Source: an uncultured beta proteobacterium
Lineage (GTDB): Bacteria > Pseudomonadota > Gammaproteobacteria > Burkholderiales > Burkholderiaceae_C
Direction: 5' to 3'
DNA: 64,000 nucleotides
Assembly: GCA_903960915.1 (NCBI GenBank)
Contig: CAJCCO010000094.1
Location: forward strand, 1-64,000
Part shown: in pieces, positions 19,072 to 28,103 of the stretch
Layout: each line of letters opens with the position of its first letter
Position numbering within the stretch: position 1 is the stretch's first letter
Notes under the pieces: generated by a model
Told to the model about the DNA's origin: nothing
Databases searched by the model: none
Seen by the model: the letters and a program-made list of their open reading frames with translations, nothing else
Position numbers and translations under genes: made by a program

Positions 19072-20280
19072 TTAGACCTTGGCGTAAAGCCAGGGCATGT
19101 CGAGCAAGCGCTCACCCAAAATTTTCAGGCTGGCATCCCGGCCCCAGCGCAGCCAACCGGTGGCATGAAAAATTTGGCCGTTGCGCATGGCCCTGGCCTG
19201 CACCCGGGCATTGCGCTGCCAGCGCTTCACGGCAAAACGCGCGAGCAAAGCCGTCATATCCCGGCGCTGATCGGCCGCTTGCGCCAGCGCCAAACCCAGT
19301 TCATGCGCGTCTTCCACCGCCATGCCGGCGCCTTGCGCCAGATACGGCAGCATGGGGTGCGCCGCATCGCCCAGCAGCGCCACCCTGCCCCGCGCCTGCT
19401 CCAGCGCGTTGCGCATGGGCGCCCTGAAGTTCAAGGCCCATAAGCGCCAGTCGGGCATGGCCTGAACCAAGTCTTGCAAAGTTGCGCAGGTGCCCGCCAG
19501 ATGGGCTGCCAAATCAGCCGCATTGGCGCTGTGGTCCCAGTTCTCGGCCGGGCCATTCATTTGCCCATGCACGATGGCCACCACATTGAGCCACTCACCC
19601 CCGCGCACCGGGTACTGCACCACATGCAACCGGGGCCCCAGCCAGGCGGTGACCTGTTGAGAGCGCAAATGCACCGGCAGAGTGCTTTGCTGCACCAGTC
19701 CCCGGTAGGCCAAATGGCCTGTGGCCACGGGGGCGCCGTCACCCAGCAATTGCTGGCGCACCTGGCTCCATAAGCCGTCAGCGCCCACCAAGACGTCACC
19801 GCTCATGTCGCTCAAAGCGCCTTGCCCGTTGACCCATTGCAAGCGCACTTGGTCAGCCTGCTGTTGAAAACTCTGAACCGCCTGGTTCAGGTGCAGCTGT
19901 ACCGAGGGGTGTTCTTGCACGGCGGCCAGCAGCACGCCATGCAGATCGGCCCGGTGCACCGTGGCATAGGGCGCGCCATAGCGCGCCACGGCCGTATCGC
20001 CCAGTCGCAACACCCCCAGCTCAGTACCTGACACGGCGCTGCGGACCTGCAATCTTTCAGGAAAAGCCGCCACGCGGGCCATGGCCGCCTGCAGGCCCCA
20101 GCCGTGCAAAAGCCGCATGACATTGGGCCCCAGTTGAACGCCGGCCCCCACCTCCGCAAAAACGGGCGTGCGCTCAAACAAGGCCACCCGCGAGCCCGCG
20201 CGCGAACAGGCCAGGGCCGCCGCCAGACCGCCAATACCGCCGCCCACAATCAAGGTTTGCCGTGAAGTTGGAAGGTTCAT
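19072..20280 (-). CDS. FAD-dependent monooxygenase (salicylate hydroxylase / UbiH-like)
   Basis: 402 aa; LIVGGGIGGLAAALACSRAG, VGADGLWSQVR, GRVALLGDAAHPMLPYLAQGAGMAVEDA. Confidence 0.92.
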   Translation of the reverse strand: MNLPTSRQTLIVGGGIGGLAAALACSRAGSRVALFERTPVFAEVGAGVQLGPNVMRLLHGWGLQAAMARVAAFPERLQVRSAVSGTELGVLRLGDTAVARYGAPYATVHRADLHGVLLAAVQEHPSVQLHLNQAVQSFQQQADQVRLQWVNGQGALSDMSGDVLVGADGLWSQVRQQLLGDGAPVATGHLAYRGLVQQSTLPVHLRSQQVTAWLGPRLHVVQYPVRGGEWLNVVAIVHGQMNGPAENWDHSANAADLAAHLAGTCATLQDLVQAMPDWRLWALNFRAPMRNALEQARGRVALLGDAAHPMLPYLAQGAGMAVEDAHELGLALAQAADQRRDMTALLARFAVKRWQRNARVQARAMRNGQIFHATGWLRWGRDASLKILGERLLDMPWLYAKV

Positions 20281-20387
20281 AGCCGCTGATTTTGCCTTGA
20301 CCGACCAAGCAGTTGCATGACGCAGGTCATCCCTTCGCCCATCAAGGCGATGTCCATGGCCGGGTCAATGGCCAGGTCAATGGCATA

Positions 20388-22835
20388 TTAATGGGCATGG
20401 GGGTGTCGCGGCTTGGGGTAGTCGGCCAGTTGGCAGGCACGCCGGTAGGCTTGCAAGGTTTTTTGCGCCAAGCCCAGCACGCTGACCTGGCCGTGCTCGC
20501 CAACCGGGCGCACCGGCCCTGAAGGGTGGCCGGTCAACAGTTCAATGCCATCAAGCACGTGGTCCACCGTGTACACATGAAAAAGCCCTTGAGCGACTGC
20601 CTCTTGCACCTCGTGTGCCAGCATCAACTGGCGCCGCGTGCGCCCGGGAATCAAAACGCCTTGTTCCCCGTTGAGGCCGGCGGTTTTACAAATTCGAAAA
20701 AAGCCTTCAATTTTTTCGTTCACCCCATCTACCGGCAGCACCTCCCCGTGCTGGTTCAATGCGCCGGTGACGGCAATGCCCTGCTGCACAGGCAAGCCTG
20801 ACAGCGAGGACAGCAAGGCATACAACTCAGCACAAGACGCGGAGTCGCCCTCCACGCCGTGGTATTCCTGCTCAAACGCCAGCGAGGCATTCAAGGCCAG
20901 TGGCGCCAACTGGCAAAACAGAGCGCTGAGGTAGTGCTGAAGTATCAGCACCCCCTTGTCGTGCACAGGGCCGGAGAGTTCCACCTCGCGCTCGATGTTG
21001 AGCAGGCCGCCTAGCCCGGCAAAGGTGCGCGCTGTAACGCGCACTGGAAAACCAAAGCGGTAATCACCCAAATCTATCTGGGTCAGGGCATTCACCTGGC
21101 CGATGGCCTGACCGCTCAGGCTGATCAGGCGGTCGCCGTCGGTGATGGACTCTTGCAAACGCTGGTCCGGGTAGTCGTGCCGCAGGCGGCGGGCCTGCAA
21201 GGCGGCATCAATGTCAGGCGGCATGACCAGCGTGCCAGCGCGGGCCAGGCACAAGGCGGCGCTCTCTACCACCAGCGCTTCCGAGTGCGAAAAAATGGCG
21301 CTCTGGCGCGACTGGTCATCCACCTCGCGGTGCGATTCTTCCAGCAACTTCGCCACCGCCGGCGCATTGAAATGCGGCAAACCCAGGCGCTGGCAGGTGT
21401 GCGCCACAAACACGGCCGAGGCCTGGTAGGTTTGCGCGCTGGCCAAAAAACTCTCCACAAAATCTACCTTGACGCGAAAGTGCCGGGAAAAAGCCGGGTC
21501 GGCCTCTTGCACTTCGTAGTAATGCAGGCCCGAGCTGATCAACACGATCTTCACGTCCAGGTCTACTGCTTCAGGCTCCAGCGCCACCGTGGCCATGGGG
21601 GTCATCAGGGCGGCAGGTTCCTCTATTTGCAGGCGGCCGTTGCGCATGAAACGGCGCAGCTTTTCCCACACCAACTCGTCACTGACCAGGTCACGCAGAT
21701 GAAGCATCAAATAACCACCATGGGCTTTGAGCAAGCTGCCAGCCCGGATGCGAGAGAAATCGGTCACCAGCGCCTCGTCCTGCTGCTGGTACTCAATGCT
21801 GCCAAACAGGGTTCTGAACGACGGGTTGTTTTCAAGAATTACCGGCGCCCCGGTTTGCCCTTCGTTGTCTACCACCAGGTTGACGCGGTAACGCAGCAGC
21901 GCAGCGGCCAATTCTTCCTGGCGGTATTCATCGTCTTCCTCGGCCACCCGAAACAAATCGAGCTTGTCCAGCACATCGTTTTGCAACAACGCCAGGTAGT
22001 TACCCAGCTTGCCCGAGTCCTTGATCTGCTTGTTCAAACCCAGGCGAATCTCTTGCAGTTCCCGCGCCAGCAGCGGCTTGACCACCTGGCGGCGCAAAGC
22101 GGCCAGCCCCTCATTCAAAACCCGTTCCATGGGGCGTATTTTTTCAAGGTAGCGGGCAATTTCGCCACGCAGTTCTTGCTCGGCCTGGTCTACCCGCACC
22201 CGGCGCTCCTTGGGCAGCGAGCGCGCATGGTTTTCAGTCAACGCCTGGCCCTTCTCATCCAGCAGGGTGAACACCAGATGACCGTTCTCGCGAAACAGGG
22301 CAAAGCTGCGGGCCTCGGCAAAGGCATCAAGTTCGGCATAGGCCTTGGCTTCTTCGGCTTGGTAGGCGTTCTCAAGCCGCACGCTTTCCAGCTTGAACTC
22401 CTGCCCCTCCAACCGCTGCGGAATTTCCTTTTGCAAGGTCTTGCAAAGTTGCAGCAGCAGCTGACGCAGCAAACGGCCCTCGCCCGGTGGCAGCCGCAGC
22501 GCCAGCGGTTTTTCCGGGTTGTCAAAGTTATGCAGAAAGCACAAATCGGGCGGTACGGCCTTGCCCCGGGCTACGGCCTGCATTTCCTGGCGCAGCAGCG
22601 AGGAGCGCCCACTGCCCTCCTCGCCCAGCACAAACAGGTTGTAGTCGGGCTGGGTCATCTCTAGGCCAAAACGCGTGGCGCTGGCGGCGCGCTCCTGCCC
22701 AATCCAGGGCAAGGGGTGTTGCAGTAATTCGGAGGAATCGGTGAAACCGAGGCGGGTGGGGTCTATGGCAATGCGCAATTCATGCGCTGCCAGTTGGGTC
22801 AGTTTGGTCAGTTTGGCCAGTTTGGATAGGGTCAT
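20388..22835 (-). CDS. Lon-related ATP-dependent protease (AAA + S16 peptidase)
   Basis: C-terminal S16 region GDSASCAELYALLSSLSGLPVQQGIAVTGALNQHGEVLPVDGVNEKIEGFF; N-terminal P-loop-like GEEGSGRSS. Preferred ATG at 22835 (MTLSKLAKLTKL). Confidence 0.9.
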   Translation of the reverse strand: MTLSKLAKLTKLTQLAAHELRIAIDPTRLGFTDSSELLQHPLPWIGQERAASATRFGLEMTQPDYNLFVLGEEGSGRSSLLRQEMQAVARGKAVPPDLCFLHNFDNPEKPLALRLPPGEGRLLRQLLLQLCKTLQKEIPQRLEGQEFKLESVRLENAYQAEEAKAYAELDAFAEARSFALFRENGHLVFTLLDEKGQALTENHARSLPKERRVRVDQAEQELRGEIARYLEKIRPMERVLNEGLAALRRQVVKPLLARELQEIRLGLNKQIKDSGKLGNYLALLQNDVLDKLDLFRVAEEDDEYRQEELAAALLRYRVNLVVDNEGQTGAPVILENNPSFRTLFGSIEYQQQDEALVTDFSRIRAGSLLKAHGGYLMLHLRDLVSDELVWEKLRRFMRNGRLQIEEPAALMTPMATVALEPEAVDLDVKIVLISSGLHYYEVQEADPAFSRHFRVKVDFVESFLASAQTYQASAVFVAHTCQRLGLPHFNAPAVAKLLEESHREVDDQSRQSAIFSHSEALVVESAALCLARAGTLVMPPDIDAALQARRLRHDYPDQRLQESITDGDRLISLSGQAIGQVNALTQIDLGDYRFGFPVRVTARTFAGLGGLLNIEREVELSGPVHDKGVLILQHYLSALFCQLAPLALNASLAFEQEYHGVEGDSASCAELYALLSSLSGLPVQQGIAVTGALNQHGEVLPVDGVNEKIEGFFRICKTAGLNGEQGVLIPGRTRRQLMLAHEVQEAVAQGLFHVYTVDHVLDGIELLTGHPSGPVRPVGEHGQVSVLGLAQKTLQAYRRACQLADYPKPRHPHAH

Positions 22836-23027
22836 GCGTGGGCGCCCAAGGGGCAAAACGATAAAAGACAGAGTCAGACAGTTTTGTCCATTTGTCTTTT
22901 CGAAGCTTGACATCAATCAGCTTGGCCCTTGACAACCCGGGCCACCATGGCATTAACCGCTTCGCACCTTCTATTCACCTTCTTTGCACCCTTTTTTACA
23001 ACCGATACCTGCCAAGGAGCCGACCTA

Positions 23028-23303
23028 ATGCATGACGACCCTGTGCCCGCCACCTACCACCCGTCTATTTGGCGGCGTTCGCTGTGGATGCTGGTCATGG
23101 CCCTGGCTTGGCAGGTGGCCAGCACGGTGATGTTTGTCATGGCGGTTTTGCAATGTCTGCTGATTTTGCTGAACCGCGAACCTAACCCGCGCCTAAAAGC
23201 CTGGGGCAGAAGCCTCGGGCTGTACCAAAGCAGCATCAGCCTCTATCTCAGCTTCAATACGGAAGAAATCCCCTTCCCCTTTAGCGACTGGCCCACGGCT
23301 TGA
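23028..23303 (+). CDS. DUF4389-like membrane protein
   Basis: MHDDPVPATYHPSIWRRSLWMLVMALAWQVASTVMFVMAVLQCLLILLNREPNPRLKAWGRSLGLYQSSISLYLSFNTEEIPFPFSDWP. Confidence 0.75.
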   Translation: MHDDPVPATYHPSIWRRSLWMLVMALAWQVASTVMFVMAVLQCLLILLNREPNPRLKAWGRSLGLYQSSISLYLSFNTEEIPFPFSDWPTA

Positions 23304-23367
23304 ACAGCGCGCTGGCTAGCTGCAGATGCGCTGCGTGAATTGCAAAGTAAAGCGGTGATGCAAAAGT

Positions 23368-24555
23368 TCAAACCGCCTTCGCCAAGCGCGCAATGCCTTC
23401 CCTGATTTTGTCCACCCCTACGGTGGCAAAGCTCAGGCGGAAGCTGGCCAGGTCGGGGTCGTGGGCGAAGAACGGGGCGCCGGGCACAAAGGCGACGCCT
23501 TGCTCGATGGCGCGTTTGGCAAATTCGCCGGCATTGGCGCTTTTGCCGTGGGCGCCGGTCAGGCGTGCCCAGAAGAACATGCCGCCCTGCGGTTGGTTAA
23601 ATTCAACGGCGTCACCCAGTTCTTCGCGCAAGGACTGCGCCATTACGCGGGCACGCTCGGCGTAGGTGCTGCGTACTTTGGCCAGCGTTGCGTTTAGGCG
23701 ATTGAGCGTGAGGTAGTGCGCGGCGGTGGCCTGTGTGAGGTTGCTGGTGTGGGCGTCGCTGAACTGTTTGCACATGGTGGCGTTGGCCAGCAACTCGGGG
23801 GGCGCAATCATCCAGCCCACGCGCAAACCAGGCGACAGGATTTTGCTGAAACTGCCACAGTGCGCCAGCCAGTCGCGGCTGCCCGCTACTTGGTCGCTCA
23901 GGGCCAGCAGGCTGGCGGGCGGCGGCTGGTCAAAGTACAGCTCGCCGTAGGGGTCGTCTTCCACCACCAGGGTTTGCGTGCGCACGGCAATCTCCAAAAT
24001 ACGCTGGCGCCGTGCCAGGCTCAGGGTGGCACCGCTGGGGTTACCAAAGGTGGGAATAAGGTAGACCAGCTTGGGTTTGTGTTCTTCAATCAGCTTTTCA
24101 AGTTGGTCCACGTTGACGCCATCGGCATCAATAGGCGCGCCAATGATGTGGGCGCCGTACAACCGAAAGCACTGGATGGTGGCTAAAAAAGTGGGGGCTT
24201 CGACAATGACTTTGTCACCGGGCGAGATCATGGTTTTACCAATCAGGTCCAGCGCCTGTTGGCTGCCGGTGGTGACGATCAGGCCTTCAGGGGCGACCGT
24301 GGCGCCCTTGGCCGCCATGAAGGCGCTGATGCCCACACGCAGGGGTTGGTAGCCTTCGGTGGCGCCATATTGCAGCACCGGGCCGGGGTTGTCGGTGAGC
24401 ACGGCCTGGGTGGACTGCTTAATGCCTTCCGCGTCAAAAAGCGCGGGGTCGGGAAAGCCGCCGGCAAAGCTGATGATGCCGGGTTTGCCCAGCAGTTTGA
24501 AGAGTTCGCGGATGGCGGAGGTTTCAACGTTTTTCAGGCGATCTGCAAATTGCAT
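23368..24555 (-). CDS. PLP-dependent aminotransferase, class I/II (2-aminoadipate aminotransferase-like)
   Basis: 395 aa; PGIISFAGGFPDPALFD..VEDDPYGELYFD..CGSFSKILSPGLRVGW. Confidence 0.93.
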   Translation of the reverse strand: MQFADRLKNVETSAIRELFKLLGKPGIISFAGGFPDPALFDAEGIKQSTQAVLTDNPGPVLQYGATEGYQPLRVGISAFMAAKGATVAPEGLIVTTGSQQALDLIGKTMISPGDKVIVEAPTFLATIQCFRLYGAHIIGAPIDADGVNVDQLEKLIEEHKPKLVYLIPTFGNPSGATLSLARRQRILEIAVRTQTLVVEDDPYGELYFDQPPPASLLALSDQVAGSRDWLAHCGSFSKILSPGLRVGWMIAPPELLANATMCKQFSDAHTSNLTQATAAHYLTLNRLNATLAKVRSTYAERARVMAQSLREELGDAVEFNQPQGGMFFWARLTGAHGKSANAGEFAKRAIEQGVAFVPGAPFFAHDPDLASFRLSFATVGVDKIREGIARLAKAV

Positions 24556-24629
24556 GGGGGTCTTTCATATCTGGGGCTTGCCATTATTATTCAAGCCCAC
24601 CACCTCTTCCTTCTCATCCCTCCAGATTC

Positions 24630-25271
24630 ATGAAACCTGATGCCATTGAAAGCTTTTTTGCCACGCTGAAAGCGGCCAATCCGATGCCAGTGACCGAGTT
24701 GGCCTACAGCTCGGTGTTTGAGCTGCTGACCGCTGTGTTGCTGTCTGCCCAAGCCACCGACGTGGGTGTGAACAAGGCGACGCGCAAGTTGTTTCCGGTG
24801 GCCAACACCCCACAAAAAATTCTGGCCTTGGGTTTGTCCGGGTTAGAGGGCTATATCAAGACCATTGGGCTGTACCACAGCAAGGCCAAACACCTGCTGC
24901 AAACCTGCCAGATCTTGGTGGAGCAGCACGGTGGCGTGGTGCCTCGCACGCGTGAGGCCCTGGAGGCTTTACCCGGCGTGGGCCGCAAGACCGCCAATGT
25001 GGTGCTCAACGTGGCGTTTGGCGAGCCCACCATGGCGGTGGACACACACTTGTTCCGGCTGGGCAACCGCACCGGCTTGGCACCGGGCAAAACGCCTTAC
25101 GCGGTGGAGCTCAAACTGCTCAAACGCATACCGCCCCACTACTTGGTCGACGCGCACCACTGGTTGATTCTGCATGGGCGCTATGTCTGCCAGGCGCGCA
25201 CGCCGGCTTGCTGGCAATGTGGCGTCAGCGCCTTTTGCGACTTCAAACCCAAGACGCCGCACCCGGGTTAA
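24630..25271 (+). CDS. nth: Endonuclease III
   Basis: 213 aa; LLSAQATDVGVNKATRKLF, helix-hairpin-helix LPGVGRKTANVVLN, Cys cluster CQARTPACWQCGVSAFC. Confidence 0.96.
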   Translation: MKPDAIESFFATLKAANPMPVTELAYSSVFELLTAVLLSAQATDVGVNKATRKLFPVANTPQKILALGLSGLEGYIKTIGLYHSKAKHLLQTCQILVEQHGGVVPRTREALEALPGVGRKTANVVLNVAFGEPTMAVDTHLFRLGNRTGLAPGKTPYAVELKLLKRIPPHYLVDAHHWLILHGRYVCQARTPACWQCGVSAFCDFKPKTPHPG

Positions 25272-25291
25272 AGCGGACTTGAAGCGGGGCT

Positions 25292-25837
25292 TCAGTGCTC
25301 CAGCAGCGTCCAGCCGCCAAAAGCAGGCGCCTCTGCGGGCCACTGCGTGGCCTGTTCCAGTTGGCGCAGCCCCTGGCCCAGCAACAGGGCCGCACGAATG
25401 ACGCCAGCATGGGTAATCCAGACGGTGTCTTGCCCCGTGCTGTGGGTCTCGTCCCAGGCCTGACCCACTCTGGCGAGAAGCTCGTTCACGCTTTCCACCT
25501 CGCCAAAGCGGTGGGTGCCGAAGTTGTCGGTCCAGCGGTCAAAGTGTTCTTTGGGAATATCTTGCCAGCGCTGTCCTTCCCAGTGGCCAAAGTTCATCTC
25601 GGCCAGCCGGTCATCGGTGCTGCAGGCCAGATCGGGCCGGAGCTTGACCAGGCTTTGCGCCAGTTGCGCACAGCGCTGCAAGGGAGAGGCTATCAACTGC
25701 ACGCCGGGCGGCAGCGCCAGGGCCAGTTGCTCGGCGGCCACCTGCGTGGCCTGCCCATCGGCGGCCATGTTGGTGGCGCCATAGCAAACGCCGGCGGCTA
25801 CCAGCGGTTGTGCGTGGCGCGCCAGCCAGAGTTTCAT
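25292..25837 (-). CDS. cobC: Histidine phosphatase family protein (probable alpha-ribazole phosphatase)
   Basis: MKLWLARHAQPLVAAGVCYGATN..EMNFGHWEGQRW; last gene of the cobalamin cluster. Confidence 0.82.
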   Translation of the reverse strand: MKLWLARHAQPLVAAGVCYGATNMAADGQATQVAAEQLALALPPGVQLIASPLQRCAQLAQSLVKLRPDLACSTDDRLAEMNFGHWEGQRWQDIPKEHFDRWTDNFGTHRFGEVESVNELLARVGQAWDETHSTGQDTVWITHAGVIRAALLLGQGLRQLEQATQWPAEAPAFGGWTLLEH

Positions 25838-25889
25838 GAAGCTGCTTTCGCCGTTAAAGCTGTCATGGTTGTCATCGTTTTCATTGCAT

Positions 25890-26744
25890 TTACAGGGCCA
25901 GCGCCAGGCCTAGGTAAAAAGCCAGCTCGCACACTTGCTGGGTGGTGCCCAGGCAGTCGCCGGTAAAACCTTGCAGACGCCGCTTGAACCAACGGTACAT
26001 CTGGCCCCAGGCCAGCGCGCTGGCCAGCAGGGCCAAGCCCACGGCTTTGAGCCAGTCCAAGGCAGACAACTCAAGCGCCATCACGTTGAAGGCGTACTGG
26101 GCGGCCACCAGCGGGGCCAGCGCCAGCGCACACCACAGCCCGGCGGCGGCCAGGCTCCAGCCCGTGATCTGGTCGGCCAGCGGTTTGGACTTGGAGCCTG
26201 CCACGTCGCCCACGTGCGCCAGCAGCCGAATCAGCAGCAAAGGCCAGGTACGCGACACCACGTGCGCCATGAACAAGGCACCGGCCAGCAAGAGCGGGCT
26301 GACCGCGCCAAGCAACGCCAGCAAGGCCACTTTGGACAGCAGCGCCAGCACCACGGCAATGGCACCAAAAGCGCCCACGCGCGAGTCTTTCATGATGATG
26401 AGCGCACGCTCCCGGTCCAGGGTGCCACCCAGACCGTCGGCCACGTCAGCCAGACCGTCCTCATGGAAGGCGCCAGTCAACAACACGCCCCAGGCGGTAC
26501 CGAGTACCGCCGCCACCAGGGGCGCGTAGGCGTTGTGGGGCAGCGCCGTTTGCAGCGCCCAAGTGAAGGCGGCCAACAGGGCGCCCACCAGCACCCCCAC
26601 CCCTGGGAAATGCGCAGCGCTGGCACGCAACATGGCCGGGCTGAAGCCCACCCAGTCGGCCAGTTGACCCGTCACCGGAATGCGGGTGAAAAACTGCACC
26701 GCCAGCAGGTAGTGCCGAATAAATTGGCGCATAAAACTCATCAT
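25890..26744 (-). CDS. cobS: Adenosylcobinamide-GDP ribazoletransferase
   Basis: AVQFFTRIPV..GAFHEDGLADVADGLGGTLDRERALIIMKDSRVGAFG. Confidence 0.95.
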   Translation of the reverse strand: MMSFMRQFIRHYLLAVQFFTRIPVTGQLADWVGFSPAMLRASAAHFPGVGVLVGALLAAFTWALQTALPHNAYAPLVAAVLGTAWGVLLTGAFHEDGLADVADGLGGTLDRERALIIMKDSRVGAFGAIAVVLALLSKVALLALLGAVSPLLLAGALFMAHVVSRTWPLLLIRLLAHVGDVAGSKSKPLADQITGWSLAAAGLWCALALAPLVAAQYAFNVMALELSALDWLKAVGLALLASALAWGQMYRWFKRRLQGFTGDCLGTTQQVCELAFYLGLALAL

Positions 26745-26766
26745 GCTTTTTAGCTCACCATGCTGT

Positions 26767-27855
26767 TCATGACAGCGTCAGGCTGTCACTGCTTTTTTCA
26801 GACACGCCAGCCGACTCAAAACTGGCCATGTCGCGCAGAATAGCGCAGGCCGACTGCAGCAGCGGCCAGGCCAGCGCTGCACCCGAGCCCTCGCCCAGGC
26901 GCAAGCCCAAATCAAGCAGCGCCTGCACGCCCAGGTGCTGCAGCATGAACTCGTGACCGCGCTCGCCCGAGCGGTGCGCAAACACACAAGACTGCAACAC
27001 CAGCGGCTGCAGGGCATGCGCCACCAGCACCGCAGAGGTGGCAATAAAACCGTCCACCACCACCACACGGCGCTCGGCGGCAGCTTGCAGGACTGCGCCC
27101 ACCATGGTGGCAATTTCATAACCGCCCAATGCGGCCAGTGCGGCCAGCGGCTGCTGGGCCGTGGGGTGGCGCGCCAGTACCTCGCGCAGCACCTCGGTCT
27201 TGCGCAGCACCGCAGGCGCGTCCAGCCCGGTGCCTGCGCCCGTGCATTGGGCAATGTCCAGCCCGGCCAGTCGCGCCAGTAACAAGGAGGCCGCCGACGT
27301 GTTGCCAATGCCCATCTCGCCCAAGAGCAAGGCGTTGCCGGGCAAATTTTTGACCAGCGCTTGCCCGTAGTGCAGCGCCTGAAGGCATTGGTCTGGCGTC
27401 ATGGCGGCCTGGGCCGAGGAGTCGGCCGTGCCGGCCTCACCGCCTGGCACTTTGCACACCAGCAAGCCGGGGCGTTGGCTGCCTTCAGGCAAGCCCGCCA
27501 GAAAGTCGTGGTTGACCCCGCAGTCCACCACGGTCAGCGCAATGCCGTGCTGACGCGCCAGCACGCTCACAGCAGCACCGCCGGCCAAAAAATTCTCCAC
27601 CATCTGCCAGCTCACGTCACTGGGAAAGGCCGAAATACCGCGTGCGGTCAAACCATGGTCACCCGCAAACACCACCATTTGCGGTTGCACCAGCACGGGG
27701 TGCTCAGTACCCAAAATTTCCCCCACCTGCAAAGCCAACGCCTCCAGCCGCCCCAGTGAGCCCAGCGGTTTGGTTTTGTTGTTGAGTTTGTGCTGCAAGG
27801 CCTGCGTGAGTGCAGGGACGCGCAGGTCGGTGAGGGTGGGCAGGGCGTTGTTCAT
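26767..27855 (-). CDS. cobT: Nicotinate-nucleotide--dimethylbenzimidazole phosphoribosyltransferase
   Basis: MNNALPTLTDLRV..NKTKPLGSLGRLEALALQVG..VFAGDHGLTARGISAFP..GEMGIGNTSAASLL. Conventional start 27855; an in-frame GTG at 28107 would add 84 aa (see findings). Confidence 0.95.
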   Translation of the reverse strand: MNNALPTLTDLRVPALTQALQHKLNNKTKPLGSLGRLEALALQVGEILGTEHPVLVQPQMVVFAGDHGLTARGISAFPSDVSWQMVENFLAGGAAVSVLARQHGIALTVVDCGVNHDFLAGLPEGSQRPGLLVCKVPGGEAGTADSSAQAAMTPDQCLQALHYGQALVKNLPGNALLLGEMGIGNTSAASLLLARLAGLDIAQCTGAGTGLDAPAVLRKTEVLREVLARHPTAQQPLAALAALGGYEIATMVGAVLQAAAERRVVVVDGFIATSAVLVAHALQPLVLQSCVFAHRSGERGHEFMLQHLGVQALLDLGLRLGEGSGAALAWPLLQSACAILRDMASFESAGVSEKSSDSLTLS

Positions 27856-27894
27856 GGGGGTCTTGGTGGGTTGTTGGGGTTTAAAAAATTGGCA

Positions 27895-28087
27895 GGATGG
27901 ACTGCCACGGCCCTCGGCCTCGCAGTGACGGCGCCCCGTCATTGCGAGCGAAGCGCGCAAGCATTCTGTCATTGCGAGCGAAGCGCGCAAGCATCCCGTC
28001 ATTGCGAGCGCAGCGCGCAAGCGTCCCGTCATTGCGAGCGCAGCGCGCAAGCATTCCGTCATTGCGAGCGCAGCGCGGCAATCCAGG
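27895..28087. repeat. REP/BIME-like element with five 30-bp tandem units and inverted ends
   Basis: Units GTCATTGCGAGCG(A/C)AGCGCG... at 27938, 27968, 27998, 28028 and 28058; left end TGGACTGCC..CCTCGCAGTGACG is a degenerate inverted copy of the right end CGTCATTGCGAGCGCAGCGCGGCAATCCA. Confidence 0.93.
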
Positions 28088-28103
28088 CTGTTGCTTACTA
28101 AAT

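Noticed and set aside
20340-20395. Short GGTCAATGGCC tandem repeat near the 3' end of the Lon-like gene
   Set aside because: Only about two imperfect copies; no supporting structure or conservation evidence.
21153-22664. 503-aa plus-strand ORF
   Set aside because: Fully antisense to the Lon-like protease gene; low-complexity Gln/Arg/His-rich translation typical of shadow ORFs in GC-rich DNA.
27938-28087. Regularly spaced repeats resembling a CRISPR array
   Set aside because: Units are contiguous 30-bp tandem copies with no unique spacers and no cas genes nearby; inverted ends fit a REP/BIME-like element.
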